Below, in pieces: positions 40,956 through 46,721 of a DNA stretch of 46,721 nt. Below the pieces are notes generated by a model. The model saw only the letters and a program-made list of their open reading frames with translations. It was not told the DNA's origin and did no database searches. Position 1 is the first letter of the stretch; every line of letters starts with the position of its first letter. Made by a program: the position numbers and the translations under genes. This DNA comes from Candidatus Aenigmatarchaeota archaeon (GTDB lineage: Archaea; Aenigmatarchaeota; Aenigmatarchaeia; CG10238-14), in assembly GCA_030018415.1 (NCBI GenBank), contig JASEGC010000002.1, forward strand, positions 1-46,721, read 5' to 3'.

Positions 40956-43900
40956 TCAGTCAGAACAAACACCAGACTTTAACCCGCATACGTAGACTAA
41001 ACCACCATAACTTTGAGGCCTAACAGGAGGGGTATTCAGTTTGTAATAGATCGGTTGATCATAGCCTGGCTGTAGACTTTTGTTGACGAGAGTGTAAGTG
41101 TTAGTGAGTGCTGAAAAGTATCCGCTCTCAGAAGTGTTCCATGTCATGTTTCTGATATCTATTCTTTCATTTGGATCAATCAGTCCAGTTAAGAAATCTT
41201 CTCCCCTCTGCGATAAGTTTATCGGTACGTTGCCGGATACTATTGCCAAGAGTGGCCAGCCTTTCCCAGTAATGGCGTTCACTACTTGTCCTGGGTTCAC
41301 AGTCGAGAAGTTAATCGGTGTATTATCAAGATCTAAGGTATAAGTTTCGTCGATGATGAGAGTCGTGTTCGTACTGTTAGATGATCCAAAGTCATCATAA
41401 GCAGTCACTTTTATGTATGCAGTACCTGGCGGCATAGAAATATGTATAGCATAAGTCCAGTTGTGAGTGTAGTTGTTCGTTGGATAATAGGTTAAATTCT
41501 TGTAGACTTTAGTACCGTTAGGCCAAGTGAAGTTTCCTTCTACATAGTTTAGGTTGCTATCTGAAACGTTTACAGTAATATTCACAGCCACTCCTGTGCC
41601 AGTAGATGTTATTGGATTGCCATAGATATCCCTCACTACCAGATTCCAGATTCTTGGGGGAACGTTCATCTTGATTATCGCATCCTGAGTATCGTTCCAG
41701 AAGTTTAAATCTGAAGAAAAGTTGACATCTATTCTCCATGCTGAGCCTGGGTCTCCTGTTGCGTTGACGGTCCAGTTGAGATAACAGGTTTGGCCTTGAG
41801 TTAGAATACCACAAGAGATAGGATTTTCTGCTTGTCCCTCGCCAACTACATAGAATGGTTTATCTGGCGTTGTGTTTATCGCTTTCATCGTTGTCGTAGA
41901 ATCATTATACCTTACGGTTCCGTTAACGTTCCCACAGTTTGTATTCCTGCATTCAACACTCGCGTTTATCCAGTAAACCTGATTACCCCACTCGCAAGGA
42001 TTTGCCTCAGTGCAAGTAATGGGAGAAGGTGTTGATAGGTTAACTACCAACTTTGCTTCTTCTACTTTAATCTCATGCTCACTAGACAAGTAAATCGTGA
42101 AGCTGGGCAATTCTCCGTTTGAGTCAGTTTTCAGGGCTTGAACCGGAGAAGAATCGTTGTAAACAAAATAATACTTGTTTGGAGTTAAGCCTGTCAAGTT
42201 GTACCTTGCTGTCACAGCCACTGAAGATGAATCGTTCCATCGCATCAAGCTCTGATTCCAGTTAATAAGCTTTCTTGTTATCGTTGCTGCAGAAGAAAGG
42301 TTTGTCTTAAGCCAAATGCTGCTTAAAGTATCGTTTCGATAGTTGAACCAGCTTGTTGCATCGTCGAAATAAATCCTTCTTGAAGCAGTGAAGTTGGTTG
42401 CTTGGAATAGGTTCGTTGAGTCTGCACTTTGCAAGTAATAGTCTCTGGTAGTGGCAAAAGCTATAGAACCTCCTTCTATCGTGTTGTTTTGGGAAGAAAC
42501 TATCCAAACGTTTTCAGAATTCTCATGGAGAGTGTTATTTATCAATGTATTATTATTAGAACCATCAATTTTTATTCCTCCTGAAATGGTGTTGAACCTC
42601 GCTGTGTTATTTATCAGGGTGTTGTAATTCGCCCAATTGGAGAGACAAATGCCAATGCTATTTGAGTTTGCTATGTTATCCCTCAAGGTGTTGTTAGATG
42701 AAAGCCACAAGTGAATACCCCTAGTGTTTGAAGTCAATACATTGTTGACCAGAGTATTGTTAGATGGATAGTTAATAAGATAAATTCCACCAGCGAAATC
42801 GGTTATGTTACAGTTTTTAATTGTGTTGTTTGTTTGGCTTTGAAATAAATAAACTCCAGTAGTACCAGAAGCATCATTCCCATCCAGATTATATCCCAAG
42901 CAATCTAGGGTAGAATTCTGCACGCCAGAGGAAAAGTTGATCGCATTCTTTCCTGATACCTGTTTGTTTCCTGACAAGCAATAATACTTGTTGTTTTGGT
43001 TAATAGTAAAAGTTGCATCGTCAGTCGGGATAGCAAGATCACAATAACTTGGGAGAGTGGTGAAACTGAATACATCAGAAGCATTCCAGTTATCATTAGT
43101 GTCGGTTGCATTAACTCTCCACTTTACAGTACAGAAAGCAGTACTGCTTATGACAAATGTTTCATTACTCCAGTTTCCTGTTCCTGCAAATGAGCGAGTA
43201 ATGTCTTGAAAAGTGCCAGTGCAGTTGTCTAGAGAGAAGATGTACGAGCTTAACTGGAAATTGTCTGTCCATCTTAAGCTGAAGAGAGTGGGTTTGCCGG
43301 CGATAGTGTTGTTAGTGGAATTGTTAGACCATTTGGGTGATTCTACATCTGCTTGATTGCTTAAAGGTAGATAATCTGTGTTGTTTCCTGTTTGATCGGG
43401 ATCTAATGTATAATTATAATCACAAAATCCATTCCTATCATTATCAACACAAGTATCTGAATAATCATTGCCGGTAGAGTTAGTCCAGTAATTTCCTCCT
43501 ATGTATTTTCCAGGAGAGTACACCCTTTCTCCTATTTGTTTTGTGGTGTTCCAGTAGTTAGTGTAAATAGTCCTGCAAAAGTAAGTATTGTTGGTGTTGT
43601 TGAAAAAATTGTTGTAAATCCTGTTTGGAGGAGAGCCCGAATTCTGAATGTATAGGCCACTGATGCTATTGTTTTGTATCTTTGAGTTGTTTATTGTGCT
43701 ATCGTGGAATAGGTAAAGAATGAATCCCCCATACTTATTATTGGAATTTGTGGTTACGTTTATTACTTGATTGTCAGAGGTAGGCCCACGAAAATAAATT
43801 CCAACGCGGTCATTGGAATTTGTGGTTACGTTTATTATTTTAATATCGGTCATAGAATATTTTGTGTATAACAATATCCCATACTTAAGCGAATTGTTAC

Positions 43901-44267
43901 TAATCGTGTTTATTATTTGATTACTGGATGCATTATAAAAATATATACCAGTACTCCATTCGGTCACTATGCAATTCTTGATCGTTACATTCGTATTCTG
44001 GGATAAAGTCCTATAAACTTGTATCCCAACAGTACCGTCAGTACGAAGCCCATCTATGGTATGGCCCTGACAGTCCAAGACTATATCGTTAGCAGTAATG
44101 TTCATACATGTAGTCGCGCTGTTCATTATGTCGGCAGTCAGATAATAAGTTTCTCCAGGTTGAGTTAAATTAGAACAAGTATTTATGTTTATGACAGCTT
44201 TTGCTTCTTTTGCCAAAAAAATTAAAATGCTCAAAAAAATTAAAATCAATAAAATTTTTTTATTCAT
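40956..44267 (-). CDS. Giant secreted parallel beta-helix protein
   Basis: This 1103-aa protein has a signal peptide, then a right-handed parallel beta helix at about residues 30-300 (NosD/CASH-type rungs such as IKNCIVTEWSTGIYFYNASS). That ends with the NosD-like GKYIGGNYWTNSTGNDYSD and DNDRNGFCDYN motif. An Ig-like domain follows, a second beta helix at about 410-650 (NNTLVNNVLTSNTRGIHLWL), further Ig-like domains, and a C-terminal module at about 973-1103 (NTPINFSTVNPGQVVNA... GWPLLA...YGGLVYVCG) resembling the end of cassette proteins A. There is no TM anchor, so it may be held by that module. Beta helices of this type bind or cleave polysaccharides; the substrate is unknown. Confidence 0.85.
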   Translation of the reverse strand: MNKKILLILIFLSILIFLAKEAKAVININTCSNLTQPGETYYLTADIMNSATTCMNITANDIVLDCQGHTIDGLRTDGTVGIQVYRTLSQNTNVTIKNCIVTEWSTGIYFYNASSNQIINTISNNSLKYGILLYTKYSMTDIKIINVTTNSNDRVGIYFRGPTSDNQVINVTTNSNNKYGGFILYLFHDSTINNSKIQNNSISGLYIQNSGSPPNRIYNNFFNNTNNTYFCRTIYTNYWNTTKQIGERVYSPGKYIGGNYWTNSTGNDYSDTCVDNDRNGFCDYNYTLDPDQTGNNTDYLPLSNQADVESPKWSNNSTNNTIAGKPTLFSLRWTDNFQLSSYIFSLDNCTGTFQDITRSFAGTGNWSNETFVISSTAFCTVKWRVNATDTNDNWNASDVFSFTTLPSYCDLAIPTDDATFTINQNNKYYCLSGNKQVSGKNAINFSSGVQNSTLDCLGYNLDGNDASGTTGVYLFQSQTNNTIKNCNITDFAGGIYLINYPSNNTLVNNVLTSNTRGIHLWLSSNNTLRDNIANSNSIGICLSNWANYNTLINNTARFNTISGGIKIDGSNNNTLINNTLHENSENVWIVSSQNNTIEGGSIAFATTRDYYLQSADSTNLFQATNFTASRRIYFDDATSWFNYRNDTLSSIWLKTNLSSAATITRKLINWNQSLMRWNDSSSVAVTARYNLTGLTPNKYYFVYNDSSPVQALKTDSNGELPSFTIYLSSEHEIKVEEAKLVVNLSTPSPITCTEANPCEWGNQVYWINASVECRNTNCGNVNGTVRYNDSTTTMKAINTTPDKPFYVVGEGQAENPISCGILTQGQTCYLNWTVNATGDPGSAWRIDVNFSSDLNFWNDTQDAIIKMNVPPRIWNLVVRDIYGNPITSTGTGVAVNITVNVSDSNLNYVEGNFTWPNGTKVYKNLTYYPTNNYTHNWTYAIHISMPPGTAYIKVTAYDDFGSSNSTNTTLIIDETYTLDLDNTPINFSTVNPGQVVNAITGKGWPLLAIVSGNVPINLSQRGEDFLTGLIDPNERIDIRNMTWNTSESGYFSALTNTYTLVNKSLQPGYDQPIYYKLNTPPVRPQSYGGLVYVCGLKSGVCSD

Positions 44268-44392
44268 ATTTTCAATTTAGTTTTCGATTAAATTAAAGTT
44301 CACTGAATCTGTCGATTATTTACATAAAACATTATCTCACGTGTGCTCAACAGAAATTCACTACCTGAAGGATATGAACGTAGAAAAATGAT

Positions 44393-44411
44393 AAGCTTTT
44401 CTGCAAAGCTT
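44393..44411. terminator. Hairpin after the Cys-rich surface genes
   Basis: AAGCTTT and AAAGCTT form a 7-bp stem with a 5-nt loop, 7 bp beyond the stop of the 134-aa gene. It is followed by T-runs on both strands (TTTTTT on plus, TTTTT about 4 nt after it on minus). A plausible terminator for the minus-strand unit. Confidence 0.5.
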
Positions 44412-44417
44412 TTTTAA

Positions 44418-44822
44418 TCATGGTCCAAGCGAAATACATACACAATCGCTAGTGTTGCAAGTTTCATCTGGACCACAGTCTCCATCCGTAGCACAAGCTG
44501 CTCTGCAATTTTGCTTTGATTGGGCACAATTTCCCCTAACCCAATCTCCGTAGTAGCATTTATAATCGCTTCCACAACTTCCAATTTTTTGATAGAATAT
44601 GCTACCTTCACATTTCGTTTGATCTGGACAATCCTCGTTATTAGCACACTCGACGATTGACTCTAAAGTAGTAGTTGTTACGTTCTCTGTTATCCCAGGT
44701 ATTATCCCCAAGCGAGAAGGAGGAAGTTTCTCTCTCATGCTTTCCATGTAATAGGCAAGAACAATGATGAGAAATGTTAAAGTTAAAAAAACTACGATGA
44801 ATCTTGCAGAAATTCCTTTCAT
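44418..44822 (-). CDS. Signal-anchored Cys-rich protein
   Basis: This 134-aa protein starts MKGISARFIVVFLTLTFLII (TM anchor). A Thr/Ser linker follows, then a Cys-rich ectodomain with repeated CxxDxDCxxxxxC-like units (CANNEDCPDQTKC, CATDGDCGPDETC, SDCVCISLGP). The ending is similar to the last residues of the large upstream protein (RDCTCRGGP), suggesting shared ancestry of the C-terminal units. ATG 44822 is chosen because it begins with the TM helix and lies 4 bp after the upstream stop. The longer frame from 44912 overlaps that gene. Probably cell-surface. Confidence 0.72.
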   Translation of the reverse strand: MKGISARFIVVFLTLTFLIIVLAYYMESMREKLPPSRLGIIPGITENVTTTTLESIVECANNEDCPDQTKCEGSIFYQKIGSCGSDYKCYYGDWVRGNCAQSKQNCRAACATDGDCGPDETCNTSDCVCISLGP

Positions 44823-44826
44823 CGTA

Positions 44827-46721
44827 TCAAGGCCCACCCCTACATGTACAATCCCTAATGTCGCAAGTTTCCTCTGGAGCCACACAAGGCCCAGCAGCAT
44901 AGGGAGGATCACAGCTACCCCATTTACAATCTATGCATGTTTGTGTACCTATACAACAATCCTTTTCAGTGCATTGTTGTGTTCCTGACGAACATTCATA
45001 TCCACGACAAGCAGGGCTACAAACACATGTAGGAGGAGGACAGTCAGGTGGTGTACAATCACATACACAATTTGAGGTACACTTACGCGGACAGTATGTG
45101 AAATCGAGTGGATAATCGCAAAACTTTGGTCCATCACAATCATCTTTGCACTCCTTCCTATTTTCTCCAGGGCATGGGTCCCCGACTTTTTTTCCGTCAC
45201 AATCTTCAGAACCCATATAACCATAACAATCACGCTCACAGATGTCCGTGCATCTGCCATCTTGACAGAGGTATGGACTACATGTGATTAAATCTTCCCA
45301 TATATCCAATAAAACATTACACTTCCCAGAACCATCGCAAGCTTTCCATTGGTTTCCTGCAGTGCATGTACCCTTACAGCCTCGTTCATAAGAGCAGTTT
45401 CCTAATACTGAATTGCAGTTGATGTCGAAGACTTCTCCTCTAGATGCGTTTATTTGTTCAGATTTTTCGAAGAATTTCTTCGCATCTTCATCACAATTCC
45501 CATAACCATCGCATTCTGCGTAATACCAATAACCTGAGCATGAATTTTCAGAACATTTAGGAACTCGGGTATAGTCACCTTTACAATTATAAGCATAGGT
45601 GGCATTGACTTCTAGTCCATTAGAAATGCATACTTTACCCTCACTTACGTCAACTGAATACGGTATTTCTTTGGGATCACAAAACCCAGTAGTTGTATTG
45701 CACTCCCAATGCCAGTAATATCCTTCTCTTACACATCTGTTCTTAGAACATCCTGTGAATATAGCTGAATCAGTTGGACAATCTAAATTACTTTTACACG
45801 GGACGCATGCTCCATCCTCACAATGCCATCCGGGCCCGATCACATCCGAACAGTCTATAAGTTTATTATAACAATCGTCACGAAAAGCATAATATTCGAT
45901 GAGATATCCTCCTCCCACAGAATTTCCGAATTCTTTGGCAACCTTGGCTATGTCAATTATGTTGACGATGCTATTATTGTCTAAGTCAGCATCTGGGTCC
46001 CAGTTTGTATCTCCTGGTTTTGATCCAAATGCCCTTGCAACTATAGCGATATCCTTGATGTCGATTTTTCCGTTAGGGTCTAAATCAACCTCACTGGGTG
46101 CACCACTTTTACATTTGTCATTAAAGGTTTCTTGCTTACATTCTCCATCTTCACAGCTTTTAATCCTGATGCAAGTACCGTTAGTCGTGTAATTTTCGCC
46201 GCCATCTGTATCACTAGCACCCTCGCACTTTTGTATCTCTGAGTACCTACAACCTTCATACTCATTGCAAGAATAAGGTCCGTTTGGATCCACATTGGAA
46301 ACTTTGTATTGGTTCCCATTTTCAGTGTAACAGGACTTCTGAGGGCAGATTCTCCAGCAAGGGATTAGAGGAAGATTATCTTTATTTTCATCCCCTACAA
46401 CAGAATAAGGCTCTTTACAGAAACAATCGCCATCATCAGTGCAACTATCAGAATGGCCTGGACCTCCAGGAGTCGTCCAGTAATTTCCCCCAATGTATTT
46501 CCCTGGTCCGTAGACTCTCTTTCCTTGTGTTTTAGTAGTGTTCCAATAATTTCGGGTTTTCCACCCTTCTTGCCAATGACTCGCTTTTGCATTTTGGGTG
46601 TTATTGAAAAAATTGTTGTAGATTCTATTGCCATCTGAAGCAAAAATTTCAATACCAGTACCAGAAGAACTACTAATTATGTTGTTTATTATTATGTTGT
46701 TACCGCCGCCTTCAAGGCGAA
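44827..46721 (-). CDS. Beta-helix, dockerin and Cys-rich surface protein (5' end outside window)
   Basis: The frame is open to the window edge; about 630 residues are seen. The order is the end of a beta helix (NRIYNNFFNNTQNAKASHW, then GKYIGGNYWTTPGGPGHSDS as in the 1103-aa protein), Cys-rich segments, and a type I dockerin at 45919-46089 (DLDPNGKIDIKDIAIVARAF and DLDNNSIVNIIDIAKVAKEF, two Ca-binding repeats). About 350 residues with dozens of Cys in short EGF-like or Keratin-type repeats follow (CDGSGKC, CEDGACVPC, CKDDCDGPKFC), ending CTCRGGP. There is no TM at the C-terminus. The ATG at 46293 is internal. It should be secreted, docking to a cohesin partner elsewhere. Confidence 0.8.
   Translation of the reverse strand, partial: RLEGGGNNIIINNIISSSSGTGIEIFASDGNRIYNNFFNNTQNAKASHWQEGWKTRNYWNTTKTQGKRVYGPGKYIGGNYWTTPGGPGHSDSCTDDGDCFCKEPYSVVGDENKDNLPLIPCWRICPQKSCYTENGNQYKVSNVDPNGPYSCNEYEGCRYSEIQKCEGASDTDGGENYTTNGTCIRIKSCEDGECKQETFNDKCKSGAPSEVDLDPNGKIDIKDIAIVARAFGSKPGDTNWDPDADLDNNSIVNIIDIAKVAKEFGNSVGGGYLIEYYAFRDDCYNKLIDCSDVIGPGWHCEDGACVPCKSNLDCPTDSAIFTGCSKNRCVREGYYWHWECNTTTGFCDPKEIPYSVDVSEGKVCISNGLEVNATYAYNCKGDYTRVPKCSENSCSGYWYYAECDGYGNCDEDAKKFFEKSEQINASRGEVFDINCNSVLGNCSYERGCKGTCTAGNQWKACDGSGKCNVLLDIWEDLITCSPYLCQDGRCTDICERDCYGYMGSEDCDGKKVGDPCPGENRKECKDDCDGPKFCDYPLDFTYCPRKCTSNCVCDCTPPDCPPPTCVCSPACRGYECSSGTQQCTEKDCCIGTQTCIDCKWGSCDPPYAAGPCVAPEETCDIRDCTCRGGP

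Noticed and set aside
42540-43950. Repeated Asn-rich stretches that look like a repeat array
   Set aside because: These are coding rungs of the beta-helix protein with irregular spacing; no CRISPR-type repeats or spacers exist in the window.

Overview
The window is archaeal. Diagnostic genes are the archaeal-type AdoMet synthetase, ribosomal protein L31e, a PIN/ATPase/KH protein, a HerA-type ATPase and BHB-spliced introns in tRNA and rRNA. TATA boxes usually sit 25-30 bp before start codons, which implies many leaderless mRNAs. The DNA is AT-rich, and 16S and 23S rRNA genes are unlinked, about 16 kb apart on opposite strands; no 5S gene is visible. This layout, plus many small and hypothetical genes and a large arsenal of membrane-anchored surface proteins, suggests a DPANN-like lineage, but the phylum cannot be fixed from this window alone.

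Layout: 0-4 kb has tRNA-Ala (with a 14-nt intron), a SpoIIM-like membrane protein, a Thr-stalked surface protein and small regulators. 4.2-7.4 kb is the 23S rRNA with its own promoter and processing stem. 7.4-13 kb holds a HerA-like ATPase with a coiled-coil partner, L31e and the PIN-KH ATPase. 13-17.7 kb holds inositol-phosphate synthase interrupted by an intein, then nadA, nadC and nadX for de novo NAD synthesis. 17.7-18.8 kb is a graveyard with a dead LAGLIDADG gene fused to a HisRS tail fragment, followed by intact hisS. 20.2-23.6 kb has an RHH regulator, a radical SAM/methyltransferase pair, tRNA-His with a non-canonical intron, and decayed ORFs. 23.6-25.5 kb is the 16S rRNA, interrupted by two BHB introns of 62 and 233 nt.

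25.6-33.9 kb is mixed: CBS proteins, a Mth938-like protein, an inositol-monophosphatase-family enzyme, an orphan dockerin fragment, a truncated Cdc6-like gene abutting a truncated integrase next to a long intron-bearing Ser-type tRNA (a relic integrated element), a dead panE, and mat.

33.8-46.7 kb is almost entirely cell-surface biology on the minus strand. It contains a three-gene cassette (secreted beta protein A, PapD/DUF916-like anchored protein B, four-TM protein C) duplicated in tandem, a large NEW3/CARDB-type anchored protein, two giant beta-helix proteins, and a dockerin- and Cys-rich protein that runs off the window. The C-terminal module of the 1103-aa beta-helix protein resembles the cassette A proteins, so these genes probably build one surface structure.

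The most noteworthy observations are: the two 16S introns, one in the helix-8 GNRA tetraloop and one inside the 806R primer site; unusual residues in the 23S peptidyl-transferase centre and A-loop; the duplicated surface cassette with a near-identical 264-bp tract; an archaeal dockerin; and the Ino1 intein.
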